DNA of 64,000 nt from Apus apus (Eukaryota; Chordata; Aves; Apodiformes; Apodidae): NCBI RefSeq assembly GCF_020740795.1, contig NC_067294.1, positions 5,952,001-6,016,000 of the forward strand, given 5' to 3'. How positions within the stretch are numbered: position 1 is the first letter of the stretch; every line of letters starts with the position of its first letter. The position numbers were made by a program, and so were the translations under genes. This document shows positions 24,606 through 37,800 of the stretch, in pieces. Under the pieces are notes generated by a model, which worked only from the letters and a program-made list of their open reading frames with translations, did not search any database and was not told where the DNA came from.

Positions 24606-27600
24606 ATGCTGTGCTGGAGCTGCCTGCTCTCTCTTTTGGAGAAGCTTTCCCGCAGAAAGCGAGTCCCATCCATCTCAGAGGGCTCCAGCCTTCACCGCTG
24701 CCTCTCCACCCTGGACCTCATTGCCTTGGGAGTGGGCAGCACGCTGGGGGCTGGTGTCTATGTCCTGGCAGGGGAAGTGGCTAAGGCCAGCTCTGGCCCC
24801 AGCATTGTCCTGTCCTTCCTGATTGCTGCTGTGGTGTCAGCCCTGGCAGGGCTGTGCTACGCTGAGCTGGGGGCCCGCGTGCCCCAGGCTGGGTCTGCCT
24901 ATCTCTACAGCTACGTGGCAGTGGGGGAGCTGGGGGCCTTCATCGCTGGGTGGAACCTGCTGCTGTCCTATCTCATCGGTAAGGCCCTTCCCCTCCCTCC
25001 ACCTGTGCATGGGTGGCTTTGCTGGGTTTCATTTCCACACCCCACGGGGCCACCACCACTGCCGTCTCTCCCCAGGTACCGCCAGCGTTGCCCGGGCTTG
25101 GAGTGCTACCTTTGACCAGCTCCTTGGCAAGAAGATGGGGAGGGTTTTGGGTGCTCATGCAGCCATGAGCTCTGTGGGGCTGGCAGAGCACCCGGATGCC
25201 TTTGCTGCTGGCCTGGTGGTTCTGCTGGCAGGTAGGGTGCCTCACCCTGTGCCACCCTCCATTGAGTAGGGTGAGCTCTTCGCCCCACCAGGGGCTCTTC
25301 AGGATGGTGCTGACCTCTCTGATGCTTTGCCATTTTCCTACAAGGATACAAGGGGGGTTTGGGGTAATCTGCAGATCCTCCTGACTCTACCACTGTCCCC
25401 TCTTTTCCACCCTCCTTAGTAATGTCTCCTGTGGGCCTGGTGTCATCCAGGGGGCTTTCCCAGTTTTGCTCTTATTGTCTTTAGGTCTTCTTTCCTTTGG
25501 AGTTAAGGAGTCCACCACAGTCAACAAAGCCTTCACGGCTCTCAATGTGCTTGTCCTGCTCTTTGTCACAGTCAGTGGCTTCATCAAAGGTGACCTGAGC
25601 AACTGGAAGCTCAGGGAGGATGACTTGCCACGAGCAGCTGTCCATGAGGCTGGGTATGAGGGACACCGTCCTACCTACCTACTCCGGAGGGTGATGGGGA
25701 TTGCTGGGTCACCTCCCTAATGCTTTATCCCCAGATATCCCATTTTCTTCCATCTTTTCCTTCCCTGTTGGCAACGTGTCAAAGAGCCAAACTCCTAAAT
25801 CCTGCCGGGTTGGTGCTGAGGGGGTTGGATGGGCTGTTCGGCCTGTCCTACCCTGGCACCTCGTTGCACTGACCTTTCTGCACTGCCTGATTCTTTCTCC
25901 CCCTCCCAGGAACCAGTCCATGGCTGCCAACACAACCAGAGCCTTTGGGGTTGGAGGCTTCATGCCTTATGGTTTTGCTGGGACCTTGGCTGGAGCCTCT
26001 GCCTGTTTCTATGCCTTTGTTGGGTTTGACTGCATTGCCACCACAGGTGAGTGAGGTGGGGAGAGATGCTGGTGGGACCCTCCCCTGCAGGCTGGGGGGT
26101 GATTGTCCCTGGAGCTGGTGTAGGACTGGGCTGGGAAAGGACACATTCCCAGCTCTGTGTTCAGCTGCTCTCTCCCACCCTCTGTGCTCAGAGGAGGAAC
26201 TGTAAGTGTCCATGTGGCAGAACTGGGCTAATCCTGAATCAGAGACAGTCCCTATCCCCATAACTCTGGAGCTCAGGAGGTCTAGTGGTCCTTGCTAGAT
26301 GATCTGTCTCCCCTCTCATGGGGAGGATACAGGCTGTTAAATGAGCATCTGTGTTTACAGCTGAGCTTGTCCTCCCCAGGGGAAGAAGTGAGGGATCCAC
26401 AAAGATCCATCCCCATGGGCATCTTACTCTCCCTCCTCATCTGCTTCCTGGCATATTTTGGGGTGTCTGCTGCCCTCACCCTAATGATGCCCTACTACCT
26501 CCTGGACACCATGAGCCCTCTCCCAGCAGCTTTCCAGTATGTTGGCTGGAGCAGTGCAAAGCACACAGTGGCTGTGGGGTCACTGTGTGCCCTGACCACC
26601 AGGTGAGGGGAGTCCTCTGATGGCAGCTCAGTGGCTCACAGCAAGGTTGCACTGGAGCTGTAACAAATCCAGGACCTATCCCAAACTCTCTCCTTCTGAC
26701 TGACCTACCAAAATCCCTCAGCCCTTCCTCACAAAACTTGTTGTTCCTGCCCTGGCCCCTACTGATCAAGAAGAGTAACCAAACCCCTTGGGATGCTGCT
26801 TTTAGCCTGAAGCTGGAGGAAGTGGTCAGGTGTTTGGTGGCTCTGTGACCACAGGAGCAGGCTGGGGTGTGCACAGGGCTCCCTGTCACCTGCAGACATT
26901 GCTTCTCTGCTATTGTTCCTCATCTGATGGTGAGGGAGGTTATGGTCTTATCAGCAAGGTCTTGAGAAGGTCATGGACTGTACAGATGAACAGGAGCTCC
27001 CTTGGCACCTAATGTGGATTAAAAGGCAAGATGGCACCTCCTAGATGCCTTCCCTCTTCTCTCCATCTCCTCCCCTCTCTGCAGCCTCCTGGGGTCCATG
27101 TTTCCCATGCCACGGATCCTGTATGCAATGGCTCGAGATGGGCTCCTCTTCACACCTCTGGCCAAAGTCAGTCGCCGTCAGTGCCCAGTGGTGGCAACTC
27201 TGGTGTCTGGAGGGGTGGCAGGTGGGTGAGTGATTTGGTTACCCCTTAACCTTGAGCCGGGCTTGGTGGATGTCCCCTTTCAGCAGGACAACATGGACCT
27301 CCCAGGTGCCAGTAGCTGTTTGAGACGTCTCCCCAGGCAGAGGGAGGTCTCCTCAGTGTGGGTGAGAGACCATTTGGCCTTGATGCTGTCCCAGACACCA
27401 GTTCACCCTCTCTGAGGTGATAGGATGCTTCACACCAGTGACTGAAGCATCACCAGCTCATTGAGGTGCTCGTGTCCAGTTGCAGTGGTGTCAGAGGGAG
27501 AACATGGCTGAGATGGGCACATTTCAGCTACCAGCTCTGCTGGGAGGCTTAAAGGGCTTTTCATCCCCACAGCTCTCCTGGCTCTCCTCTTTGACCTGAA

Positions 27601-29393
27601 AGTCCTGGTTGACACCATGTCCATCAGCACGCTGCTGGCCTACTCACTGGTGGCTGGCTGTGTGCTACTGCTCAGGTGGGGCTGCTGGGGACAGGGGATG
27701 GGGCTCACCCAGCTTCTGGTGCTGGCCGTGCCCTGGGCAAGGCACTGGTCTTGGTGCACTGCAGGTGCACACTCACATGCCTTGGTGTCCAATATCTGCT
27801 CCTCAGGTATCAGCCTGGATCCAGTGCTCAGGACACACCTGTGGGGAAGGTCCCAGCTGTACAGCTCTGGTGGGACCATCTGGTCCATCCTCCCCCGCTT
27901 CCTACCCCATGTTCTTCCACTGTGGTGGCCTGGGCTCTGACAGCCATAGGTATTCCCAGGAGGATGGATGGGCTTTACGGGGAGCTGGAATGGGAGACCC
28001 ACAGGGGACATGGCTGCTGTAGCATGGGCTGGGGGGTTCCTGCTTGCTGAAAACCACCTGGCAATGGGGCACAGGAAGGGCCTGGCTCCTCCTCTTGCCC
28101 TCTCCCAGCTGCTCCAACGGGACTTCAGGAAACCTCCTGCTCCCTCTGCTTTGCAGGCTGGCTGGAGGGAAAAGATAAACCCACCATGACCCAGCCCTGT
28201 CCCCTCTTCGTCCTTTGTCCCTCCTGCCATGACAACTTTGGGTGCTGCACCCCAGGAGAGGGCTGGGCTCAGCCAGGGATGTGCTGGCCTGATGTGCTGC
28301 CATCGTCCCTCCACAGCTGCCCTGGTCTGCACCGTGGGCTGGTTGAGCACTGCTGGGTGGCCCTGCCTCAGGGCTGGGGCTGCCTGGTGCATCCCTGTGC
28401 TGGTTCTGCCTCTCCTGGGAATCCTGGCAGCAGCTCTGCTCATCTGGAGACAGCCTCAGAGACTGGAGAGAGCATCCTTCATGGTGAGCACACAGCTTGG
28501 CTCTCAGGGAACATCCCCAGGGAGAAGGCCCAGGGGAATGGAGCAGAGGCAAGTGCCACAGCCTTCTTCAGTAGAAAGCAACCCAGACCTGAGAGCCTGT
28601 TTGGTTTTGCTGTTGGTTTTCTGCTTCCCCCTTGAGTCCTGCAGCACTTCCTGCTCTGATGCAGGACCTGTCAACCAAACCACCCTCCACGAGCATCCCT
28701 CTCCAGCACAGGCTGCAGTCCCAGCTCAGATCTCTGAGCTTGACGGCCAGGCTGGGCTTCCCCTCACCTGTTGTCAACCAGCCAAAGCAGCAAAGAGCCA
28801 AATCCAGCTGTGAAACCCCTGCCCGTGGGGTCACACCGGTGCCTCCGGGTGCGGGTATGACCCCATTCCCTTGTGCTTGGTCCCAGCAGGTTCCCTGCCT
28901 GCCTTTCCTGCCACTCCTCAGCATCACCATCAACAGCCTCCTGGTGGCCCGGCTCAGCGCGGCCGCCTGGCTGCGCTACCTGCTCTGGATGGTCACTGGT
29001 AAGCCCTGCCACCCTCGAGGTCCCGGAGATGGCAGCAGCTTCTTTGGATGAAGCACTGGGGGTCTGGGAACCCTCAGCATTAGTGCTGGCTGCAGAGCAG
29101 TGGTGGGCAGATGGAGGAGATGATGTCAAGGGGTGGTGGGAACACGCTGTCCTCTGATGTGTGGCCCAAAGGAGTGGGAAATTTGTGGATGGGAGGGAAG
29201 AGGGAGGATTCCACCACCCTGTTCTTGCCCATTCCCAGGTTTCCTCATTTACTTTGGCTATGGGATCAGGCACAGTGCAGAGGGCTTCCAGCCCAAAGGG
29301 ACATTCCCCCAGGAGCTGCTGGGAAGCACGGCCAGGGAGGTGGCCCCAGAGCAATGCAGGATGGCACGATGCCCATCTGCTCTGGGCCAATAA
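24606..29393 (+). CDS. Cationic amino acid transporter, SLC7A/CAT family, complete (11 coding exons, 623 aa)
   Basis: CAT proteins carry arginine, lysine and ornithine across the plasma membrane as sodium-independent, many-pass carriers of the APC superfamily. Exons are 24606-24978, 25076-25231, 25485-25653, 25910-26046, 26380-26602, 27085-27221, 27573-27675, 27807-27949, 28317-28483, 28890-28998 and 29239-29393. All phases join and no stop interrupts 1,872 nt. The protein resembles CAT1/2/3 more than SLC7A4, with [16 protein letters not shown] near residue 41, the conserved VGEL glutamate at 108 (the position of CAT1 Glu107, essential for transport), [18 protein letters not shown] near 263-281, [15 protein letters not shown] and IYFGYG near the C-terminus. 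Two glycosylation sequons (N234, N240) lie in the expected extracellular loop. The loop after RYQP is about 30 residues shorter than in CAT1. The ATG directly follows the acceptor AG, so the 5' UTR lies upstream. It sits between ANXA6 and CCDC69, where I know of no human gene of this family. The exact paralogue name is uncertain. Confidence 0.93.
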
Positions 29394-29394
29394 A
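29389..29394 (+). terminator. AATAAA overlapping the transporter stop codon
   Basis: The stop codon TAA (29,391-29,393) lies inside an AATAAA hexamer. If it is used, the 3' UTR would be only about 15-25 nt. No second perfect AATAAA was seen on the plus strand nearby; a weaker GATAAA lies near 29,598. Confidence 0.5.
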
Positions 29395-29872
29395 AGGAGA
29401 CAAGCAGGTCCCTGGGTGCCTCCCCCCACCCCCTTCCATCCTGTGCCTGAGGGCCTAAGAGTCCCCTTGGGCTGAAGGTCCCAGCCCATGGAGGAGCACA
29501 GCCTGAAATGAGCGTTTTCTCCTGAGTCTGGTGAACCTCCCTGAGCAACTTGAATCCTCATGACAAGCCCCTGCCCAAGGAGTTTTGTTTGGAGATGATA
29601 AAGCAGACAAGTGTTTTTGCTGCTGTTACTGGGTTCTGGAGTGGTTTTTTTTGCCTTTGAAACCTCTCCCTTCAGCCCCCCATCCCTTTGCCCACCCTGT
29701 CCCTCAGCAGCTCATGGCAGAGCAGAGGCTTCTTGTGCTGCCCTGACCCTCCTTGCTGCCTTGGCACCCCGAGGCAGGCAGGGATGATCTACCTGTCCTC
29801 CTGTGTCCACCAAGGCACTGCCTGTGCTGGGCTTTTTCCTCCTTACTGTTGGTAAGTCCTTTTTTGGACTTA

Positions 29873-29878
29873 TTTATT
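29873..29878 (-). terminator. CCDC69: Candidate CCDC69 poly(A) signal
   Basis: AATAAA on the minus strand is about 2.0 kb past the CCDC69 stop codon. I noticed no nearer canonical hexamer. It would give a 2-kb 3' UTR that ends about 0.5 kb from the end of the convergent transporter gene. Confidence 0.45.
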
Positions 29879-30583
29879 CCTCCTCCTCGGTTCCCAGCAC
29901 TCCGCTTTCCCAGAGCTGGGCACATTCCTTTGGGTCCCACGCAGGATGCCCTTTCAGGGGAGTAGGATGCTGTACCAGGTGCCCAGAGCAGGATGCCCAA
30001 CCCTGCCAGCCTTGTCTCCCTTTGCCCAGTACCCCCATGTCCCTGTGGTTGCTGTGCAAAGCTGGAGGCTGCTCCACCACCTGTCCCAGAGCTGTGGGGA
30101 TGTGTGGAGCAGTGGGTCCCCAGGTGGGACATTACTCTGACACAACAGGCACCCCCATTTTCCACTCTGGGCACCTCATGGAAGTGCTTGGGTGAGAGCT
30201 GGGCTCCTCATCCATGTTGCCTTCCTGGCTGCTTTGTTCAGCTGCTATTTTCCCAGTAAGGATTTGAACAAAAGATGGAAGTGGCTGTTGCCACAGCTCC
30301 TTTGGGGTGTGCCCTGTGCTGGGAGGCCATAGAAATTAATGAAATGAAGGAAGGAGCAGGAAAAGGGGGACTGGTACTGGGGCCTCCTCTGAGGCTCCCT
30401 TGTTGTGGCTACATGGTGCCTGCTCCCACCCCTCCCTATCTTCCCCCTGCCCTAGCTGTGGAGAACATGGCTCTCCTTCGAGGTGCTCCGCACTGGTCCC
30501 CAAAGCCACTGACATGGGATTCTTGGGGCTGCTGCTTCATACAGACTTGTAATTGTTACAGCCAGTGGCACATCGGCCTGGTG

Positions 30584-30628
30584 CACACACAGACAGACAG
30601 ACAGACACACACACACATACACACACCC
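30584..30628. repeat. CA/CAGA microsatellite
   Basis: A run of ACAC, then (AGAC)n, then (AC)n, of about 45 bases lies in the presumed 3' UTR of CCDC69. Confidence 0.9.
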
Positions 30629-31736
30629 AGGCTAAACAGCCCCGAGGGAGGGGACAGGCCAGTGACAGCCCCCGGAGCAGCAACCGTCCCACCACACTCG
30701 TGCACCCAGTGGAAAGTGCTTGTGTGCATCCAGCCCTGACCCACAGCTGTGCTTGGAGTATCTTCTTCAAGGGAGATGCAGAGCAGGGAGTGATGTGACT
30801 GAAGCCTGTTGTCCCTTGGGAGGGTGCTGTGCTTTCCCTAGGGAGAGTGCTCTGCTCCCCCTTGGAAAGATGCTCTGCTCCCTGAATGTGCATCTCTGGG
30901 CATGCAGCCTCTGCCTGGCTTTGGGGGAGAAGGTGGGGCTGGTGGTGCTGCTGCTGGGCAGCAAGGACAAGGAGGGCTTGGTGTCTGTGTGACAGTGAGT
31001 GGGGGTGTGCCTGGGCTGCAGGAGTGATCCCTGGGAGCTGTTTGCTGGTGATGAAGGAGGTGATGGGGAGAGGAGGGTATGGAATAGATTTGCCTGAGCC
31101 CCTCCCCAGGGAGTGAGGCAGATTCTGACAGGGGTATCCCTGCTATCCCAGGAAATGGTGGGAGTGGGTGGCATTGGCTATTTGCTTGGAGCAGTCTGAG
31201 CAGGAGGCCAAGCCCTGAACTGAGATGGATTGATATGGTCTATAGCAAGTGCAGTGCTGGAGGTGGCAGATGCATCCAGCTGCTCCTGTCCCTCCTGCCC
31301 TTTGCTGCTGCCTCATGAAAGCCTCCATGGCTCAGCCCTGGGCTTGGCCACCTGCTTCCTGGGATGCTCCCCATGGGATGAGGTACCTTAACACCACTGT
31401 GTCCCCAGTACCCTCCTCACCCTTTGGCTGCTCATCCTCATCCCAGTGACCACCCCATCTTCCTCGCCTCACCCCCCGGCAGCACCGGTGCTGATCAGAG
31501 CCAAGCACTGGGTTGGATCCAGCCCGATGCACGTCGGCATGTCCTGGCTGACCCCTTTCACCCCCAGAAAGCCCCCCACAACCTCCCACCAGAGGAAGGG
31601 CTGCAGGGATGGTACAAGGGGCTATCCAGAGTCCTCCCTGCAGCCCCACACAGGCTGGGGAAAGGCAGGTGCAAGTGTCCTGTGAAATGCTCCATGGCCC
31701 CGGTCGGATGGGGCAGCCCTGAGGGCTCAACTGGTC

Positions 31737-31808
31737 CTGGGGACACTGGTGAGAGCAGCCCTGGGGACACTGGTGAGAGCAGCCCTGGGGACACTGGTGA
31801 GAGCAGCC
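31737..31808. repeat. 24-bp tandem repeat, three identical copies
   Basis: Three perfect head-to-tail copies of a 24-bp unit (31737-31760, 31761-31784, 31785-31808) lie 65 bases beyond the CCDC69 stop codon, in its 3' UTR. Identity between copies points to recent expansion. Confidence 0.92.
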
Positions 31809-31873
31809 CTGGGCTCACACACCCGCAGGCAAGCCCCGGCAGCCCCCTGGGCAGTGGCGTGGGCAGCGATGTG

Positions 31874-34800
31874 CTACGTGGCGATGAGGGACACCTCGCC
31901 GGCAGCGATGGGGAAGGGGGATCCGTCCCCCCCGTTGAGCACCCGGTACAGCAGCTCTTCCTTCTCATGGCAAACCTGCTCCCGCAGCTGTGTCTCCTTC
32001 TCCAGCGCCCCGCGGGCGGCCAGCAGCTCCTCCGACAGCTGCCTGCAGGCACATGGCATCAGCTGCAGGAGCCGCAGGGAACAAAGCTCCTGCCAGCCCT
32101 CTCCAGTCCCCACAAAGCACCTGGTGGCACTGCAGGTTCCCCCCATTGGAGATGCCACCAAGGAGCTGGTGGGACCAGCACTTACCTTGCCATGACTAAG
32201 TGGTTCTGGGAGCGAACTTGAAGGTCTTCGTTCTCCTGCTGGAGAGTCTTCACCTTCTCCTCCAAGAGAAGGTTCCTCTCCACCTGGAAGTGGGGCACAA
32301 GGTGAGGAGGGAGCTGGGAAGTGCCCCTGAACCTCCTGTCACCCTGTCCTGGGGAGAATGCTGCCTGAGTGGAAGTGTGATGGCATTGCATCCGTGTCCC
32401 CTCCCCTCTCCAAGAGAGGAATTGGGCTCCATCCACCTCCACTTCAGCTACAATTTCTGGACGGGATTCATAGAATCACATAAAATGGTTTGCGTTGGAA
32501 GAGACCACAAAGATCATCTAGTTCCAACGCCCTGCTATGGGCAGGGACACCTCCCACTAAACCAGGTTGCTCAAAGCTCCAGTCAACTTGACCTTGATTC
32601 AGGAGGGGAGAAGAAATTGAAAGAAGAAAGCCCACCTCTGACCCACTCCCCTTCAACCCACCACAGTCTCCAGGTTCAGCAGCTTCTTATCCAGGCCATG
32701 GATGTGCTCATTCTTCATCTCAATGACAAAGTGCAGGCTCTCCAGCTCCTGCTCCCAGAAGGGGCTGGGGCTCCCGTGCTCCTGTGGGACACAATGGGTG
32801 CTTTAGCTCCAGTGTGGTGGGCACTTGGGGCATCTGCCATAGGTCAGTTCCCCCATTCCATGATCATAGAGGGCCAGTGCTCTCAGCTGGGGCCCTGCAT
32901 AGCCCAGTCCCCTCCCCTCCACCCCTCCCTGCACCTGGATGTGTTTCTTGTAGTCTGTGCTCAAGAGTGACTCCTCCACCCGCTTCATCCTCTCCTGGAA
33001 GGACTTCAGCTGGGAATTCAGTGCCTGAATCGTCTCCTAGGGCAGCCAGGGAAGAAGCAGGATGAGGGATGCCTGGGATTTCTTTCTGAGCTGGGGCACT
33101 GCTAGGCTATGGCACCCCAATAACCCCAGGGCTGGAGGAGCCTTTGTGATCCCTGGGCACACCAGGGACCAAGGAGCTTGGGGCACCATGGTGGAGCCAG
33201 CTGATGGTCCTCAAGCCCTCCACAGTCACCCCCTTCCCAGGGACTTCTCTGCAGGTACCTGTAAGGCCTCCTGGGACCTGCGGTGGGACTCTGCCAGCAG
33301 CAGTTTCTGCTCATGTGCTCTCTGGAGCTCTGCAGGGGGAACATGAGCTGAGAGTCACAAGTGTGGGGACACCAGGGCAGCAAGCCTCACCGGAGCCCCA
33401 CCATGCTGTAGAGCAGGGGGCCAGCATCCCCATGACCCCACACCAAGCAGGAGAGGCAGGAGCACTCAGGGGGGAGAGAGGGGCTGCAGGAAGCCCTCAT
33501 GTCCTGGCACTTACCTTGCAGGGTCTCCATGTGCTCTCTCCTCAGGGCATTGAACTGCTCCTCCAGCTCCACGTGTTTTTCCTTTTCCACCTAGGAAGCA
33601 GGGAGATGACAAAATCTACACGTCTGACCTGGCGTAAGGGAAGGTCTGGCCCTTCCTGCCCCTCATGACGTGCTACCAGTCTTGCACTCTTCTGGGCTTC
33701 CAAACCCCTTCCCAACACCTTCCTTCTCCCAAAAATGGGAGAGCCCAGTCCAGCGTGTGTCAGACGTGTGCCTGGGAAGTCCTGGCTGGCAACACACTCC
33801 CTGCCCAGATGCTTTCCCCAGCAGCACCCGCCTCTTTGACCAACCTGGATGTTAACATCCTGGGCAATTCTTGTGATCCTTTCCTGGCTGGAATCCTGCA
33901 GCCACTCCTCCTCTTGCCCTCGGAGGAGTCTTGAGCTCTCCGTCCGCTCCTCTCCCAGCGCTGCCTTCTCCTTCCCATCCTCAGGAAATAGGGTGGCATT
34001 GGCTGTGAGGCAAAGGAGGCTGAAGGGGTGCCAGCTGCATCCTGCTAACTGGGCTGCTTGGATGTTCTGGTTCAGCCCCTGTCCTCTTCCCAGTGGACAA
34101 ATACTGCCCCCCCAATCTCACTGGTGCAAATTAATACTAATTAGGCAGGCTCAGAGAGTACACAGTTCATCAGACCTCCTGCCCTGAGGAGAGGCTAGGA
34201 TACAATAATCTCTGAGATGCCATTGTCCCTGAGATGCCATCATCCCTGAGATACCATCATCTCTGAGATGCTGACATCCCTGGGGTGCCATTGTCCCTGG
34301 GATTCCATCATCCCTAGGATGCCATCACATCTGCTCACCTGCACCAGCACCATGTGGAGGCTGCAGCCTTCATACCCATCCTCCCTGGCCCCAGGGCAAC
34401 CAGCCTGCACTGGGGCCTGTCCTACCACCTTTCTAATGTCACACTGAGAAAGCACAGCAGGGGAAGAGACACACATTTTCTTCTCACCGTTCTCTGTCTT
34501 CAAGGCTGTGAGCTCCTGGGAAGCTGGTCCCCTCTGCTGCTGGGCTTTTAGCTGTCTCTGTCAGAGAGAGAGAGGGCTGGAGCAGGGGGGGACAAAAGGG
34601 GGCAGGTGCCTGCAGGCAGAGGACACCCTGCAGCCAGGCACCCTGTATGCTTCAGCCCTGCTAAAACATGGGTGTTTGAGCAACAGTGGTCCTTCCCAGC
34701 CCCCTGCCTTCTGCCAGCCCTGAGCCCCCACGGATGCACACCCTGAGCTCTTGCCAGCCACCAGCTGGAAAACCTGGGGGCTGCTCACAATTCCTTCCCC

Positions 34801-37800
34801 CTCAAAAAAAAGATAAATGGTGCTGGTGCAAAACAGGCTCCAGCAGCAAGACATTTGGTGGGTGAGAGCAGGCAGCACTGGGCAGGGATCTGGCTGTGGT
34901 GCTTCCTTGCCACCCTCCTCCTGTCCTTGCTGGCCGGGGATGCTCAGGCTCAGCCTGGTCCCTGGCACCCTGTGGCACCCCGAACACACCCTGGTGCTTT
35001 GCTCAGCTGGGCTTTGACCCAGCCCGTGCTGGAGCAGGAGTGAGAAATGAAAAACAACACTACATCAGCCGCCGACCTCGTGCAGGGCTGGCAGCAGGGC
35101 AGGGCAGGGCTGGCGGAGCTGGGAATGACCTCAGGAGCGCAGGAATGTGCCGCTTGGCCCCGCGCACTCCCGCACGCTCCCAGTGCTGCCGGGGCTGATA
35201 GAACCCAGAGCCGGGAGCTGCTTTCAGCCACACAGCTCCGCGGGATGCCTTCCAGCCCTGCATGGGTTTAATTTAGTCACTTGGAGGGGAGGAAGAAGAA
35301 AAAAAAAACAAAAGAAGAGATGGCTATATTTTTATCTGTTGCTGAAAGATAGAAGCAGAGCTCGCCTGCTCTTGCAACTCAGTCTCCCCACTGCGGGGTG
35401 GATCTTGCCCCTGAAGCCCCTCACCGGGTTGATCTTCTGGGCAGGGTTGTGGATGCACCGTGGGTGAGGGAATCCACCTGCAGACACGTTGCTGCTCTCC
35501 AGCCCCCGGCAGAGCCACCCCTAAAAATACCAGTCCCCAAGGAAACCAGCCCTGCAGCCTGCGGGGAGCTGGGGACCCCCCCCCCCCCCGCACCCCAGTT
35601 TGGCCCCCGCTGTCACAGCGGCGTGGCCAAACACAGACTAGATTAGGGAGCCCCGCTGGGGAAAAAAAGCGAAGCAAAGCAAACAGGCGTCCCTGCCTCC
35701 CTTGCAGCCCCCCTTCTGAAGCCGGAGGGAAGAGCAGTTGCCAGAGAGAGCAGGAAAACTCGGAGCCTCTGGAAAGCTGGGGCTTTATCTTCCCTTCTAT
35801 GGCGTGAGCGGCCGCAGGGTTGAGCACCGCCCAGGCGGCGGGGAGAGGAGGCACCGGGAGGCTGGGATTCGCAGGGTTTGTTCTCGTTGCTGACAAGGCT
35901 TGTTCCTGTAAATGTGGGGTGCTCTGGGATGCCGCTGAGCCCTGGCAGCCCTCCCTGCAAAGGGTCCCCAGGGTCCCCGGCCTACCCCCCACACCCATCC
36001 CATCCAATGTGCATCCCACTGCTATTTAATGTATCCCAGGCTGGGTTTTGGAGTTTGGTGTGTGTGGGGGGGTGGTGGATGGATGAGACAGTTGGGACTC
36101 TGCAAGCCCCAGGGTATCATGAGAACCTCAAAAGCCCCCAGGTTTTATGGCCACAAAGCAAAGGCTGTACAGAGGGACTGTCCTGGCATGGCAGGGTCAC
36201 ACAGCCCCCAAGGATTTTGGATAATTTGAGCCTCGCCATGAGCAGGATGCTGGTACCTCCCCCAGGATCAACTCCCAAACCTCACCTGCCCAAACTTCTC
36301 AATGGTGAAGGTGATGCCCATGGACAGAAAGCCCAGGACTGGTCACATCTGGTCACCCCAATAGCACGGGCAATGTTCCCAGCACAGATCCAGGGCACTT
36401 ACACCTCTCCCCCACGCCCCAAAGCCAGTGGGACGAGGCTTCAGATACCATGCTCAAGGAGGGTGGTTTGAGATAACTGCACTGAACTCAGAAATGCCTA
36501 AAGGGAGCAAGAGGTAAGCCAGTATCAGCAAGCAAATCTAAATACCTGCCCCAAGGCTACCAGCCAGGCACCCTTCCTACATCTAGGAACAATTAGTGTC
36601 TGGAGCTAATTTTGTTCCTGATAACTCAATTGTCCTTTGGGATGAGAGCTCCTCTGCCAAAGACAGAGTGAAAAGCAAAACATGGCTGAAAGCTAACTGA
36701 AATATAGAGGGACCTTCTGCTGCCACTGACAGGGCAGCATGTGGGAGCTGTGTCTCTGGTATCACCCACAGCACTTCGTAGACCTGCAAGATGGTTCTGA
36801 TATCCACTGTGTGCACAGAGGGTGGGTTGGGAATTGTTCCAGCTGGAATGGCTTTGGCCAGGGAAGAAGCAGCCTGAAGCATCCTGCAGGTGCAGGCCAT
36901 GCTTCTGGAAATCTTTAGCTTTGAGGAGGCTTGTGCCAAAAATACCTTCTAGTTACATTTATATTTATATATATATAAGTATCCACATTCTTAGAACTAA
37001 ATATTTCTAATAGTCTGGGGCAAAACTGCTTATGGATGGATTAATTGAGTTTTCCAGCAGAACCTGAGGCATCTTGAAGGTGTCAGTGATGGGGAGCACC
37101 CGTGCAGAGGCAGCCAGCACGATTGGCTGCAGCCTCTGCTTCAGCTTTCAGTGTGAGGTGGGGGTTTGTACTGTATTTTTCTTCCTCTTTTCCTGTTTTA
37201 CAAGTATGTTAAGCAATGAAACCATGAAACGTTACCGTCAGGGAACAAAATCACAAAGAGGCAGGAAATGAGCATTTAAATCCTGACCCTGCTCCTGGGG
37301 ATGAGGTTTTGCTTTGTGGCTGCAGAGAAGAGGACCAGGATTTGGCTTGTGACCCTAAAACCTCCATGGGACCTGCAGCAGATGCTCAGGGCTGCCAGAG
37401 CAACGCTGGCACAGGTGTGTGGGACTTGTCTTCGACCCTGCCGCTGTGTTTGTCCTCCCACCACCAGCTGTGTTAGGAAGGTGGCTGTCACCTCTCCTGC
37501 AGCCAGACCCGTGCCGCAGACTGTACGCAAACCCTTCGTGCCGTTGATAGCCCTGAGTTTTGTGTCCTGACCTTTCCCTGGCTCCTGCTGCTACATATAG
37601 TTCTTATATCTCCAAAACAAATTCACTCCAGCCCTGGAAGGCGGCCAAGCCTCAGGCCTGTACTTTTGGGAAGGCGTCTTGGCCTCTCTCACGCCAGGAG
37701 CACGGCTGGATGGTGAGCGGTGATGGCAAGTGGCCGAGCATGGCTGGATGGAGCTGGGAGGGGAAGGGATCCCTGGGGATGGTCCCAGAGCTCAGGGATG

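Noticed and set aside
31737-31808. Tandem repeats as a CRISPR array
   Set aside because: The units are directly adjacent without spacers and lie in a vertebrate 3' UTR.
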